Source of the DNA: Pseudomonadota bacterium
Lineage (GTDB): Bacteria; Pseudomonadota; Gammaproteobacteria; Burkholderiales; Burkholderiaceae
Assembly: GCA_023441105.1 (NCBI GenBank)
Contig: JAEZQX010000272.1
Span: 1-27,726, forward strand
Length of the DNA stretch: 27,726 nucleotides
Reading direction: 5' to 3'
The notes under the pieces were generated by a model, which did no database searches, was not told the origin of the DNA, and saw only the letters and a program-made list of their open reading frames with translations. Position 1 is the stretch's first letter; every line of letters begins with the position of its first letter. This document shows positions 7,540 through 17,159 of the stretch, one piece after another. A program made the translations under genes and the position numbers.

Positions 7540-8978
7540 CCGTCCCCTCGTTCGGCGGATGCCGCCACTGCGGCCGCCTCTCCGGCAACCGCTCCGCCGG
7601 CCAGCGCCGACAGCAGCCCATTGCCGGAGAGATAGCCGGAAGGATGATTGCCGGAGACGCCGCGCGCGGCGCCGCCCGCCGCGAACAGGTTGGGCAGGGG
7701 CAACAGCCGTCCGCCGGCGCCCCGGGCCAGCACCCGGCAACTGGCATCGACGGCCACTCCGCCCTGCGTATGAAACAGGGCGCCGGTGACCCGCGCCGCG
7801 CGATAGGGTGGAACGAGAAGCTGCGACGGCTCGAACTGCCGGCCGTGGCGATCGGCGATGCCACGGCTGCAGGCATCGGCCGCCTCGTCGAGGGTCGCCT
7901 GCAGGTCGCCCACGGCGCAGCCGATCAGGGCCGCGAGCTGCGCGGCGTCGTCCGCGCGGCGGATGGCGCCCGCCTGCTCCGCCTCGCGATAGTCCGGAAA
8001 GTCGCGCGCGAAGCGATGGATCGACTCGTCGTGGACATTCCAGGCGAAGCCGCCCGGCTGCGCGAGCACCTGCTCGGCCGCCTCCGAGTAGCCGAGCTGC
8101 TCGTTCCAGAAGCGCCGCCCGAGGCGGTTGACCTGGATGCCGCCCTTCATCATCAGCGCCCAGGTCAGCAGGATGCCGTGGGGTTGCGCGACCGAGCCGT
8201 GGCCCTGGTATCCGCTCATGTCGGCCAGCTCGGCACCCAGCGCTTCACCCCAATGCACCGCATCGCCCTGGTTGCCGGCGTGACCGAAATAGAGGCTGTC
8301 CCTGAGCTCCGGCAGGAAGCGCGCGACCAGCTGCGGATTGCCGCCGAAGCCGTTGCAGGCCAGGATCAGCTGCCGGCAGCCGAGATGCTCCACCCGGCCG
8401 TCGGGTCGCCGGATGCCCAATGCGATGACGCGGCGTCTCTCGTCGACGAACAGCGTCCGCGCCAGCGCCTGGTCGACCAGGTCGACGCCCGCGTCCAGCG
8501 CCGCCTGCCGCAGCCGCGCGGCCAGCGCCGCTCCGGTGCGCTCCGGCAGTGTGTGCATCCGCGCCGCGCTGTGGCCGGGATAGAGAAAGCCGTCGAGCAC
8601 CTCGAACGGCAGGCCCAGCTGCGTCTCGAGCGTATCGACGACCGCGCCGATCCTGCGCGTGTAGACGTCCACCAGCACCGGGTCGGCGCCGCCATGCGCC
8701 TTGGCGGCGATGTCGGCGGCGAAGCGCGCCGGCGAATCGCCGATCCCCAGCGCCTGCTGCAGCCGCGTGCCGGCGGCCGGAACGAAGCCGGAGGACAGCG
8801 CCGTCGAGCCGCCGGCGGCGACATCGCGCTCCAGCGCCAGCACGTCGGCGGCCCCATGGCGGCGGGCCCAGAGGCCGGCAACCAGGCCGCAAGCACCGGC
8901 ACCGACGATCGCGACCTCGCAGTCGATGTCGATGCGTGGCGGCTTGCCGATCACGACGCCGGGTGTCGGCATTGGCAT
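7530..8978 (-). CDS. FAD-dependent oxidoreductase (fumarate reductase/KstD-like flavoprotein)
   Basis: The 482-residue product has an N-terminal dinucleotide-binding motif VAIVGAGACG (residues 22-31) with acidic Glu50 at the end of the second strand. A GGSTALSSGFVPAAGTRLQ segment follows, and the C-terminus is FHTQGGVAVDASCRVL...LFAAGGAARGVSGNHPSGYLSGNGLL. This is the arrangement of the fumarate reductase flavoprotein / 3-ketosteroid dehydrogenase superfamily, which adds or removes hydrogens across C-C bonds next to carbonyls. No cytochrome domain or signal peptide is seen, so it is probably cytosolic. It is the last gene of the liv operon, 48 bp after livF, with AGGAGG 4 nt before ATG 8978. 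A role in oxidising or reducing the imported compound is inferred from that position. Confidence 0.85.
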   Translation of the reverse strand: MPMPTPGVVIGKPPRIDIDCEVAIVGAGACGLVAGLWARRHGAADVLALERDVAAGGSTALSSGFVPAAGTRLQQALGIGDSPARFAADIAAKAHGGADPVLVDVYTRRIGAVVDTLETQLGLPFEVLDGFLYPGHSAARMHTLPERTGAALAARLRQAALDAGVDLVDQALARTLFVDERRRVIALGIRRPDGRVEHLGCRQLILACNGFGGNPQLVARFLPELRDSLYFGHAGNQGDAVHWGEALGAELADMSGYQGHGSVAQPHGILLTWALMMKGGIQVNRLGRRFWNEQLGYSEAAEQVLAQPGGFAWNVHDESIHRFARDFPDYREAEQAGAIRRADDAAQLAALIGCAVGDLQATLDEAADACSRGIADRHGRQFEPSQLLVPPYRAARVTGALFHTQGGVAVDASCRVLARGAGGRLLPLPNLFAAGGAARGVSGNHPSGYLSGNGLLSALAGGAVAGEAAAVAASAERGDGAG

Positions 8979-9026
8979 GGGTCCTCCTGCAGCATGGGAT
9001 GAACTGCCCGAGTCGCGGCGCGGCGG

Positions 9027-9745
<719 letters not shown>

Positions 9746-9749
<4 letters not shown>

Positions 9750-10552
9750 CGCGCTGCGCGCTCCCGCAGCTTGCGGGCGGCGCCCTGGCCGAGATAGGCC
9801 TCGATCACCACCTCGTCACGCGTGACTGCCTCGGGCGTGCCGTGGGCGATGATGCGACCTCCCGACAGCACGTAGACGTCTTCGGCCAGGCTCATCACCG
9901 CCTGCATGACATGCTCGATCATGAGGATGGTGATGCCGTCGTCGCGCAGGCCGCGCACCAGCGGGAGGATGATGTCGATCTCGGCGGGATTGAGTCCCGC
10001 CAGCACCTCGTCGAGCAGCAGCAGCCTTGGCTCCGTGGCCAATGCCTTGGCCAGCTCGAGCCGCTTGCGCTGCGCGATCGGCAGCGCCGCCGCGTCGCGA
10101 TCGAGCACCGGTCCGAGGCCCAGCCGCTCGCCGACCCGGCGCGCATGCGCCAGCGCCGCGCGGCGCGACGCGCGATGGAGATGGCTGCCGACCGCGATGT
10201 TCTCCAGCACGCTCTGGCCGGCGAACGGCTGCACGATCTGGAACGTGCGGCCGATGCCGAGCCGGCAGACCCGGTGCGGCGGCATGGCGGTGATGTCGTT
10301 GCCGGCGAAGCGCACCCAGCCGCCGTCGAGCCGCTGGAATCCGGAGATCACCGAGAACAGCGTCGTCTTGCCGGCGCCGTTGGGGCCGATCAGCGCGCAG
10401 ATGGCGCCTTCGGCCACCTGCAGCGAGGCGTCGGCCACCGCCTGGACGCCGCCGAAGGCGACCGAAACACTCGACACCTCCAGCAGTGCGCGCGTGGTCG
10501 GGCCTGCGGTCGGCGCCGACAGCGCTTCCATGGTTGCAGGATCGGCGATCAC
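9746..10552 (-). CDS. livG: ABC transporter ATP-binding protein, LivG type
   Basis: The second ATPase subunit has 268 residues. It shows LIGPNGAGKTTLFSVISGF (Walker A), GIGRTFQIVQPFAGQSVLENI (a LivG-specific Q-loop segment), LLLLDEVLAGLNPAEID (Walker B) and ILMIEHVMQAVMSLAE (switch His). The ABC signature is degenerate, LPIAQRKRLELAKAL instead of LSGGQ, as is common in LivG-type proteins. GTG 10552 was chosen because GTGA overlaps the livM stop by 4 bp, matching the coupling at the livG/livF junction; ATG 10531 is the alternative and would remove 7 residues. Conserved sequence begins about 15 residues after either start. Confidence 0.93.
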
Positions 10553-11496
10553 GGCCGGCGCCCGAGCAGCCCGGCCACGCCACGAGGCGCCAGCATCATC
10601 ACCAGCACCAGGATCACGCCGTAGAGAACCAGGTTGATGCCGGGCAGGTCGCCGAACAGGTTGCGAGTGGTCTCCCCCAGTGTGTGCAGCAGCAGCGCGC
10701 CGACCACCGGACCCCAGACCGTGCCGATGCCGCCGACGATCGCGCCCACCAGGGCCTCCACCGACACCGCCGGGCCGAAGGCGATCATCGGATCGATGTA
10801 GTTGAGGTACTGGATGTAGAAGACGCCGGCGGCGGCGGTCAGCGCGCCACAGATGGCAGCAGCGCCGAGCTTGACCCGGAAGACGTCCACGCCCAGTGCG
10901 CGACCGGCATCCTCGTTGTCGCGCACCGCCACCAGCCAGGCCCCGAAACGGGAATGACGCAGGTAGATGCACACGCCGAGCGCGACCGCGAGCATCACCA
11001 GGACCAGGACCAGCATGCCGGGCTTGTCGAGCTGCATGCCGGCGAATCCCTTGGTGAGGGGCAATTGCAGCCCGACCCCGGCGCCGGTGAATTCCACCGT
11101 GTTGGCGAGGATGCGCAGCACTTCGGCGAAGGCCAGCGTCACCAGCGCGAAATAGGAGCCGCGCAGCCCGTAGCGGAAGGCGAGCCCGCCGATGATCATG
11201 CCGGTGAGCGCACCGGCGGCCAGGGCCAGCGGCAGCGCGACCCAGGCCGACAGCGCGAACTGGAGCTGGAGGATACCCGCCGCATACGCGCCGACGCCGA
11301 AGAATGCCGCGTTGCCAAAGGAGAACTGCCCGCCGAAGCCGGCGAGCACGTTCCAGGCGACCGACAGCAGCGCGGCATGCAGCGTGAGGATCATGAAGTG
11401 CAGCACCACCCCATCGTTGCTCAGCAGCGCGATCGCCAGGACCGCGAGGCACAGCGCCGCCAGCAACAGCAGGTCGACGCGCAGGCTGGGGACCAT
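10549..11496 (-). CDS. livM: ABC transporter permease, LivM type
   Basis: The 315-residue inner-membrane permease has eight to ten hydrophobic helices. LivM landmarks are present: LSVAWNVLAGFGGQFSFGNAAFFGVGAYAAG, GSYFALVTLAFAEVLRI, the coupling segment LVAVRDNEDAGRALGVDVFRVKL, and VGAIVGGIGTVWGPVVGALLL. It pairs with LivH to form the channel of a branched-chain amino acid/amide-type importer. ATG 11496-11494 shares one base with the TGA of the amidohydrolase upstream (TGATG), so translation is coupled to that enzyme rather than to livH. Having the enzyme between the two permease genes is unusual for this transporter. Confidence 0.95.
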   Translation of the reverse strand: MVPSLRVDLLLLAALCLAVLAIALLSNDGVVLHFMILTLHAALLSVAWNVLAGFGGQFSFGNAAFFGVGAYAAGILQLQFALSAWVALPLALAAGALTGMIIGGLAFRYGLRGSYFALVTLAFAEVLRILANTVEFTGAGVGLQLPLTKGFAGMQLDKPGMLVLVLVMLAVALGVCIYLRHSRFGAWLVAVRDNEDAGRALGVDVFRVKLGAAAICGALTAAAGVFYIQYLNYIDPMIAFGPAVSVEALVGAIVGGIGTVWGPVVGALLLHTLGETTRNLFGDLPGINLVLYGVILVLVMMLAPRGVAGLLGRRP

Positions 11497-13025
11497 CAGG
11501 CGTCGGGGCGGAAGAGGTAGCGCCCGCGCGGCTTGCCGATCACCTTGCCGTCGTCGAAGATGACCTCGCCGCGCAGCACCGTGGTCTTGACCCGGGCGCC
11601 GAGCTCCACTCCCTCGAACGGGCTGTAGCCCTGCGCCGACTCCGATTCGGATGCGCGGATCGTCCAGGTCTCGGCGGGATCGACCAGCGCCAGGTCGGCA
11701 TCGAGGCCGATGTCGATGTCGCCCTTGCGGTTGAGCCCGAAGCGGCGGGCGGGATTGAAGCTGGTCAGCCGCGCCATCTGGTTGAGCGACATGCCGCGAC
11801 GCATGCCCTCGGACACGAGCGCCGACAGCAGGTACTCGGTGCCGCCGAAGCCGGACTTGGCCATCCAGATGTTGCCGAAGTAGCGCTTGGGCACCTTGAG
11901 CTCCTGCTGGCAGCAGGCATGGTCGCTCACCACCCAGTCGAGCTTGCCGTCGAGCAGCATCTGCCACAGGAACTCGACGTCCTCGCGCGGGCGGATCGGC
12001 GGGTTGACCTTCGCCCAGGTCGTGGTCGGCGCGCTGGTGTCGAGCATCAGGTGGCCGATGGTGACCTCGCGACGGAAGTCGATGTGGGGGAACATCTCGG
12101 CCATCTGCAGCGCCGCCACCACCGCCTTGCGCGACGACAGGTGCAGCAGGTTGATGTTGGGCAACGCCGTCTCGTTGGCGAGGTAGGCGGCGATGAACAC
12201 CGCCAGGCCTTCCGAATGCGGCGGCCGAGCGGCGCTGTAGGCCTCGAGGCCCTGCAACTTGCCGGCCGCTTCCACCCGCCTGGTATAGGCGGTCATGATC
12301 TCGGCGGTCTCGCAGTGCAGCGAGAGGCTGATCTGCGCCGCCTTCTCCGGATACTGCTCCCGAGCCGCCTGCACGCCGCGCATGATGAACTCGAAGTGCG
12401 CGTAGTCGTAGCGCTCGTCGGGCTTGATCATCAGGAAATCGCGTTGGCTGTCGGATGCGCCATGCAGGCCGTGCGAGCCGTAGAACATGAAGATCTTGAA
12501 GGAGCTGACGCCGTGCTTCGCGATCAGCTCGGGGATCTCCGCGATGTGGGTCGCATCCATCGGCGCGAGATGGAAGCCGTAGTCGACGTGGAAGCGGCCG
12601 TCGGCCAGCTTCAGCACCTCCGGGTAGAACTTGCGATAGGGGCCGCCCTTGTTGAGGTAGTACTGTCCGGTGCGGAAGTAGTTGAGGCTGCTGGTCACGC
12701 CGCCCTGCGCCGCCGCCTTGCTCTCGGTCACCGCATCTTGCGCCAGCGGCGAATAGATTCCGGCGTGCATGTGCGCATCCACCACCCCCGGAAACGCCAG
12801 CCGCCCGCGGCCGTCGTGCACCACGCGTGCGCGCGCCGGATCGATGCCCGGCGCGATCCGCGCGAACCGGCCGTCGCGGATGGCGATATCCGCCCGATGG
12901 ACCGCATTGCCCTGCGGCCGGACCACGACGACATCCTTGACCAGCAGGTCATAGTCCTTGCCGTCCAGGCCGTTGCCGTCCTTGGCGTCGCCGCCGTTGC
13001 GCTGCTTCTTCGAACCCGTCGTCAT
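11496..13025 (-). CDS. Cyclic amidohydrolase, dihydropyrimidinase/allantoinase group
   Basis: The 509-residue product has the full metal set of cyclic amidohydrolases: DAHMH (His85, His87), a lysine in SSFKIFM (Lys177, expected to be carboxylated), HCE (His237), LHLSS (His297) and SDHACC (Asp368). The family hydrolyses cyclic amides such as dihydropyrimidines, hydantoins, allantoin or dihydroorotate in the cytoplasm. The exact substrate cannot be assigned; loops such as FYGSHGLHGASDSQRDFLMIK are not ones I can tie to a named subgroup. ATG 13025 is preferred because GAAGG lies 8 nt upstream; ATG 13049 in the same frame would add 8 residues. The N-terminal 25 residues are Gly/Lys/Asp-rich. It lies between livH and livM, which links its substrate to the imported solute. 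Confidence 0.87.
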   Translation of the reverse strand: MTTGSKKQRNGGDAKDGNGLDGKDYDLLVKDVVVVRPQGNAVHRADIAIRDGRFARIAPGIDPARARVVHDGRGRLAFPGVVDAHMHAGIYSPLAQDAVTESKAAAQGGVTSSLNYFRTGQYYLNKGGPYRKFYPEVLKLADGRFHVDYGFHLAPMDATHIAEIPELIAKHGVSSFKIFMFYGSHGLHGASDSQRDFLMIKPDERYDYAHFEFIMRGVQAAREQYPEKAAQISLSLHCETAEIMTAYTRRVEAAGKLQGLEAYSAARPPHSEGLAVFIAAYLANETALPNINLLHLSSRKAVVAALQMAEMFPHIDFRREVTIGHLMLDTSAPTTTWAKVNPPIRPREDVEFLWQMLLDGKLDWVVSDHACCQQELKVPKRYFGNIWMAKSGFGGTEYLLSALVSEGMRRGMSLNQMARLTSFNPARRFGLNRKGDIDIGLDADLALVDPAETWTIRASESESAQGYSPFEGVELGARVKTTVLRGEVIFDDGKVIGKPRGRYLFRPDA

Positions 13026-13085
13026 CGCCTCACCTTCCCGTTGCGTCATGTTCCGGCGGCACCTGGCTGCCCCCGGGGAACCACC

Positions 13086-13955
13086 TCATCTCGAGCCGGC
13101 TATGCCCTGCGGTCGGAACAGCAGCACCGCGATGAAGATCGCGAAGATGCCGATCTGCCCGAGGCTCTCCCCCAGGAACAGCCCGCCCAGCGATTCGACC
13201 ACGCCGATCAGCAAGCCGCCGAGCAACGCGCCACCGAAGCTGCCCATGCCGCCGAGGACCACGACGGTGAAGGCGATCAGCACGAAGCCGCTGCCGACGC
13301 CCGGATTGACATAATAGGTGGGCAGCAGGAAGCAGGCGGCCGCGCCGAGGCAGGCGAGACCGATGCCGAAGCTGAGCGCGAAGATCCGGTCGACGTCGAT
13401 GCCGACCAGCCGGGCGCCATGCCGCTCCCGCGCGCAGGCCCGGATGGCACGGCCGAGCATGGTGTGCCGCATCAGCGCCCAGAGCAGCGCCGCCGCCGCC
13501 AGCGCACCGGCCATCGCGATGACCTTCGGCAGCGAGATCATTGCCCCCAGCAGGTCGACGGTGGCAAGCGTGTAGGCCGTGTCGATGGTGCGGGTGTCCG
13601 ACGTGAAGAACAGCAACGCCAGGTTCTCGAGCACGATCGCCACGCCCAGCGTCACCAGCAGGATGTTCTCGTCGCGGCCGCCGCTGGCGCGGCCGATGAC
13701 CCAGCGATAGAGCAGGTAGCCGGCAACGAACATCGCCGGCACCATGATCGGCAACGCCAGGTAGGGATCGATGCCGAGCCGCGTGAACAGGAAGTAGACG
13801 CCATAGAGCGCCATCATCAGCGCCGCGCCGTGCGCGAAGTTGATGATGTGCAGCACGCCGTAGATCAGCGTCAGCCCGAGCGCGATCAGCGCGTAGATGG
13901 CGCCGGTGGTCAGTCCGTTGAGGAACGACGGCCAGAGGATCGCCAGCGAGAACAA
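13086..13955 (-). CDS. livH: ABC transporter permease, LivH type
   Basis: The 289-residue inner-membrane permease begins FSLAILWPSFLNGLTTGAIYALIALGLTLIYGVLHIINFAHG, the usual LivH start. The landmark RENPLRARA-like coupling region appears here as GRAIRACARERHGARLVGIDVDRI, and the C-terminus is GGMGSFGGALLGGLLIGVVESL. The only start codon fitting the family N-terminus is TTG 13955-13953; AAGGGA precedes it by about 9 nt. The rare start may hold expression below that of the receptor. It follows livK by 35 bp and precedes the amidohydrolase by 60 bp. Confidence 0.93.
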   Translation of the reverse strand: MFSLAILWPSFLNGLTTGAIYALIALGLTLIYGVLHIINFAHGAALMMALYGVYFLFTRLGIDPYLALPIMVPAMFVAGYLLYRWVIGRASGGRDENILLVTLGVAIVLENLALLFFTSDTRTIDTAYTLATVDLLGAMISLPKVIAMAGALAAAALLWALMRHTMLGRAIRACARERHGARLVGIDVDRIFALSFGIGLACLGAAACFLLPTYYVNPGVGSGFVLIAFTVVVLGGMGSFGGALLGGLLIGVVESLGGLFLGESLGQIGIFAIFIAVLLFRPQGIAGSR

Positions 13956-13990
13956 CTAGCCGCGTCCCTTGGTGAGGTCGCCGCCGATGA

Positions 13991-15202
13991 TCAGCCCTTC
14001 CACGGGAACACGGCCGCGGTGTCGGCGTACTCCTTCGGCACGATGACCCGGATGTCGCCCTTGAGCACCTGGGTCATCAACGGCATGGCGCCGGTATTCT
14101 GGCCCTTGACGATCTTGGTCGGCCCGTAGGGCATGAAGTGTCCGGACCAGGTGCTCGCTGCCAGCGCCCGGGTGATCGCGGCGCGATCGGCCGACTTCGC
14201 CTCCTCGATGGCGCTGGCCAGCCACTCCATCGTGGCATAGGTGTTGAAGATCTCGTAGGTGTAGAACAGGTTGCGTGCCTCGACCGCCTTGCGCAGCGCC
14301 AGCGCCCGCTTGTCGCGCGGGTTGTACCAGTGGTTGCAGTCGATGATGCCCTCGGCGACGTCGGGAAACTCCTTGACGAACTTGAAGCTCGAGGCCGCGC
14401 CGCCGAGCACCGAGTAGACCGCCTTGGGGACGACCTTCTGCTGCTTCATCGTGCGCACCAGCAGCGCATACTCGTTGTAGTAGTTGGCCGGGATGACGAT
14501 GTCGGGATTGAGCGACTTCATCCGCAGCACGATGTTGTTGAAGTCGCGCGTCGGATTGGCGTGCTTGACCACGTCCACCACTTCGTAGCCCAGCTGCGGC
14601 AGCTGCTCCTTCAGCTGGTTGGCCGTGCCGGTGCCGAAGAGCGACTCCTCGTGGATGATCATCACCGTCTTGGCCGGCTTGCCGGAGACGGTGTTGAGGA
14701 TATGCAGGTTCTGCACGGCGATCTCGGAGCAGGTCTTGTAGCCCGGTCCGAAACGGAAGGTGTTCTCCAGGCCGCGCTCGACGATGCCGTCGGCAACCCC
14801 GATGTCGACGACGTGCGGCAGGTCGTATTTGGCGGCTGCCTGGGTGGTGGCGAAGCAGATCGCGGAGGCGTAGGCGCCGATGACCGCCGACACGCCGTCC
14901 TGGTGCATCTTCTCGATCTCCGCCGCGCCGACCTGCGGCTTCGACTGCGCATCGCCGATCACCGGCTCGATCCGGGCGCCGCCCAGCGACTTGATGCCGC
15001 CGGCCTTGTTGATCGCATCGATGGCCATCATCGCGCCTTCGCGGCATTGCTGGCCGGAATAGGCAAGCGGACCGGTCACCGGATGCAGCACGCCGATCCT
15101 GACCGGCTTCGGTTGCGCCAGCGCGGCGAGCGGCAGGCCGAGGGCAGCACCTGCGGCAACCGCGCCGGAAGCCTTCAGGACGTGTCTGCGTGCAATCTTC
15201 AT
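13991..15202 (-). CDS. livK: Liv-type ABC transporter substrate-binding protein
   Basis: The 403-residue periplasmic receptor of the Leu/Ile/Val-binding superfamily has the receptor-type start PVRIGVLHPVTGPLAYSGQQCREGAMMAIDAINKAGGI. VSAVIGAYASAICFATTQAAAKYDLPHV and later MKSLNPDIVIPANYYNEYALLVRTMK follow. The signal peptide carries Arg5-Arg6 in RRHVLKASG before a hydrophobic core ending ALAQ, a twin-arginine-like motif, so it may be exported folded through Tat. It is the first gene of the operon and should set its specificity; the family also takes amides, urea and aromatic acids, so leucine should not be assumed. A GGGGA Shine-Dalgarno precedes ATG 15202. Confidence 0.93.
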   Translation of the reverse strand: MKIARRHVLKASGAVAAGAALGLPLAALAQPKPVRIGVLHPVTGPLAYSGQQCREGAMMAIDAINKAGGIKSLGGARIEPVIGDAQSKPQVGAAEIEKMHQDGVSAVIGAYASAICFATTQAAAKYDLPHVVDIGVADGIVERGLENTFRFGPGYKTCSEIAVQNLHILNTVSGKPAKTVMIIHEESLFGTGTANQLKEQLPQLGYEVVDVVKHANPTRDFNNIVLRMKSLNPDIVIPANYYNEYALLVRTMKQQKVVPKAVYSVLGGAASSFKFVKEFPDVAEGIIDCNHWYNPRDKRALALRKAVEARNLFYTYEIFNTYATMEWLASAIEEAKSADRAAITRALAASTWSGHFMPYGPTKIVKGQNTGAMPLMTQVLKGDIRVIVPKEYADTAAVFPWKG

Positions 15203-15223
15203 GTTCTATCCCCAGGAAAGGAA

Positions 15224-15242
15224 GACGGCGGATGCCGCCGTC
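15224..15242 (-). promoter_or_regulatory. Perfect 8-bp stem-loop in the livK leader
   Basis: Read on the minus strand, GACGGCGG-CAT-CCGCCGTC forms an uninterrupted 8-bp stem with a 3-nt loop, followed by TTCCTTTCC and then the ribosome-binding region, 21 nt before the livK start. A strong hairpin followed by a pyrimidine run looks like a leader terminator or a translation-control hairpin. No leader peptide or riboswitch fold was recognised. Confidence 0.5.
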
Positions 15243-15331
15243 ACGCGCGCCATCGCGGCCGCCCCGGGCCAGCCGGCGGGACCGCTGCGGGCAATCATGC
15301 CGCATCGGGCCGTTTCGGTAAACTACGACGG

Positions 15332-16513
15332 GTGAAGCAACATCATCTCGCGCACCCGGAAACCGAGGTGCTGCACGCCGACAGCGACCTGCGGGTGGAT
15401 TCGGCGCTGGTGCCGCCCATCCACTACAGCGCCACCTTCGTCGCTGCCGACGCCGGCGAGTTCGCCGAGATGGCCGCCAGCAGCCGCCACAGCCGCTACT
15501 ACACCCGCTACGGCAATCCGCTGCATCAACGCGTCGCCCGCATCCTCGCGCGCCTGGAAGGCACCGAGACCGCGCTGGTCACCGGCTCCGGGATGGGCGC
15601 GATCAGCACCACGCTGCTGGCACTGCTCAAGGCCGGCGACCATGTGGTGGCGCAAAGCCGCCACTACATGAGCACCACCAAGCTGTGCGACGAGCTGCTG
15701 CCGCGCTATGGGGTGGAAGTCACTTTCGTCGAGCAGGCCGACCCGGCGGCATTCGAGCAGGCGCTGCGGCCGAACACGCGACTGGTGATGCTGGAGACCC
15801 CGGCCAACCCGACCCTGGTGCTGACCGACCTGGCGGCGGTCGCGGCACTCGCGAAGCCGCGCGGCATCCTGACCGTCGCCGACAACACCTTCGCGTCGCC
15901 GCTGAACCAGCGTCCGCATGCGCTCGGCGTCGACATCGTGGTGCACAGCGCGACCAAGTACCTCGGCGGCCACCACGACCTCACCGCCGGCGTCGTCTGC
16001 TGCAGCGAGGCGCTCGCCGAAACCATCTGGGCGACCCACATCACCCTCGGCTCGGTCCTGTCGCCGATGGACGCCTGGCTGCTGCTGCGCGGGCTGCGGA
16101 CGCTGTCGCTGCGCATCGAACGGATCAACCGCAATGCGCTGGCGCTGGCCGGCTTCCTGGAATCGCATCCGGCCATCGAGCAGGTCTTCTATCCCGGCCT
16201 GCCGAGCCATCCACAGCACGAGCTGGCGCGGCGACAGATGACCGGCTACGGCGCGGTGATCGCCTTCGCGGTGCGCGGCGGCTACGACGCCACCAGCCGC
16301 TTCGTGAGCGCCCTCGAGGTGCCGACGCAGGCCGTGAGCCTGGGCGGCGTCGATTCGCTGGCGGTGCACACGGCAGCCATGTGGTCCGGGACGATGAACG
16401 AGACACAGATGAAGGCAGCCGGCATCCCGCCCAATTTCGTGCGCTTCTCGGTCGGCATCGAGCACATCGACGATCTCGTCGCCGATGTCGACCGCGCCTT
16501 GCGCGGCGGCTGA
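15332..16513 (+). CDS. PLP-dependent Cys/Met-metabolism enzyme (cystathionine gamma-synthase family)
   Basis: The 393-residue product belongs to the trans-sulfuration fold-type I PLP group. HSRYYTRYGNPLHQRVARILARLEGTE is the classic N-terminal segment, followed by SGMGAISTTLLALLKAGDHVV, ADNTFASPLNQRPHALGVDIVVHSATKYLGGHHDLTAG (PLP lysine at residue 209) and a C-terminal FVRFSVGIEHIDDLVADVDRAL. Reactions in the family include cystathionine gamma-synthase, gamma-lyase, methionine gamma-lyase and O-acyl-homoserine sulfhydrylase; the choice cannot be made by eye. GTG 15332 was taken as start because family sequence (HPETEVLHADSD) begins about six residues later; the open frame upstream is antisense to livK. 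It is divergent from the liv operon across 129 bp and convergent with the isomerase gene. Confidence 0.87.
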   Translation: MKQHHLAHPETEVLHADSDLRVDSALVPPIHYSATFVAADAGEFAEMAASSRHSRYYTRYGNPLHQRVARILARLEGTETALVTGSGMGAISTTLLALLKAGDHVVAQSRHYMSTTKLCDELLPRYGVEVTFVEQADPAAFEQALRPNTRLVMLETPANPTLVLTDLAAVAALAKPRGILTVADNTFASPLNQRPHALGVDIVVHSATKYLGGHHDLTAGVVCCSEALAETIWATHITLGSVLSPMDAWLLLRGLRTLSLRIERINRNALALAGFLESHPAIEQVFYPGLPSHPQHELARRQMTGYGAVIAFAVRGGYDATSRFVSALEVPTQAVSLGGVDSLAVHTAAMWSGTMNETQMKAAGIPPNFVRFSVGIEHIDDLVADVDRALRGG

Positions 16514-16535
16514 GGACCCGTATCGGACCGGAAGG

Positions 16536-17141
16536 CTAGCCGCGGAGAAGCCTGTCGGCCAGAAAATCGAGTCGATCCTGGCCCCAATACCGCTCGCCTT
16601 CTACGGTGTACGTTGGTGATCCGAAGACCTCAGCCTCCACCGCGCGGCGAGTGCCCTGCAGGTACTCATCATGGATCCGGGGTTGCTGGGCGAGACGCAC
16701 GAGAGCCTGTGCGTCGCGGCCAAGCCCGGCTTCGTTCGCCACCGCATCGAGCGTCTCCCAATCGGCGATATTCCGGTCTTGTACCCAGACGGCCTGCAGG
16801 ATCGCATGCGACAGTGTATGCGCATCAAGACCCTCGATTCTCGCCGCGATCAGCAGCTTGCTCGACGGGGCGCGATCCACTGGATAGAAGCGAGGAACCA
16901 GGTTTATCGGTACCTCCAGGCGGCGGCTCCAGCGGGAAAGCTCAAGTTGCCGATAGCTTTGTCGAGCCGGCGAGCGTTGATGGAACGGAACGCCGCCGGT
17001 GTCTGCAAAGACGACACCGAGGTCGATCGGCAGCACTTCGACGAGGGCTTGCGCCTGCGCCGCCAGATCGATGAACCGGCGACTCCCCAGCCAAGCCCAG
17101 GGACTCGCCGTGCTGAACCAGTACTGAACCCGACAAGCCAT
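16536..17141 (-). CDS. 2-hydroxychromene-2-carboxylate isomerase-like protein (DsbA/kappa-GST fold)
   Basis: The 201-residue product starts VQYWFSTASPWAWLGSRRF, where Ser10 and Ser13 take the place of the active-site serine region of HCCA isomerases. It ends VEAEVFGSPTYTVEGERYWGQDRLDFLADRL, the family C-terminal signature with the cis-Pro (SPTY). HCCA isomerase uses glutathione in naphthalene and other polycyclic aromatic breakdown; many relatives serve unknown pathways. It follows the FAD oxidoreductase by 18 bp and is the third gene of the Bug-led operon. The upstream Shine-Dalgarno is weak, consistent with coupling to the FAD gene. Base composition is less G+C-rich than outside the cassette. 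Confidence 0.88.
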   Translation of the reverse strand: MACRVQYWFSTASPWAWLGSRRFIDLAAQAQALVEVLPIDLGVVFADTGGVPFHQRSPARQSYRQLELSRWSRRLEVPINLVPRFYPVDRAPSSKLLIAARIEGLDAHTLSHAILQAVWVQDRNIADWETLDAVANEAGLGRDAQALVRLAQQPRIHDEYLQGTRRAVEAEVFGSPTYTVEGERYWGQDRLDFLADRLLRG

Positions 17142-17159
17142 GCCGCCGGCCGCCCGGGC

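Noticed and set aside
11919..14129. Long plus-strand open frame opposite livH and the amidohydrolase
   Set aside because: It is antisense to two clearly recognisable genes. Its translation is rich in His, Gln, Arg and Asp without domain patterns, as expected for the complementary strand of G+C-rich coding DNA.
14138..15331. Upstream extension of the PLP-enzyme frame
   Set aside because: The extension lies antisense to livK and shows no family similarity; the conserved enzyme begins just after GTG 15332.
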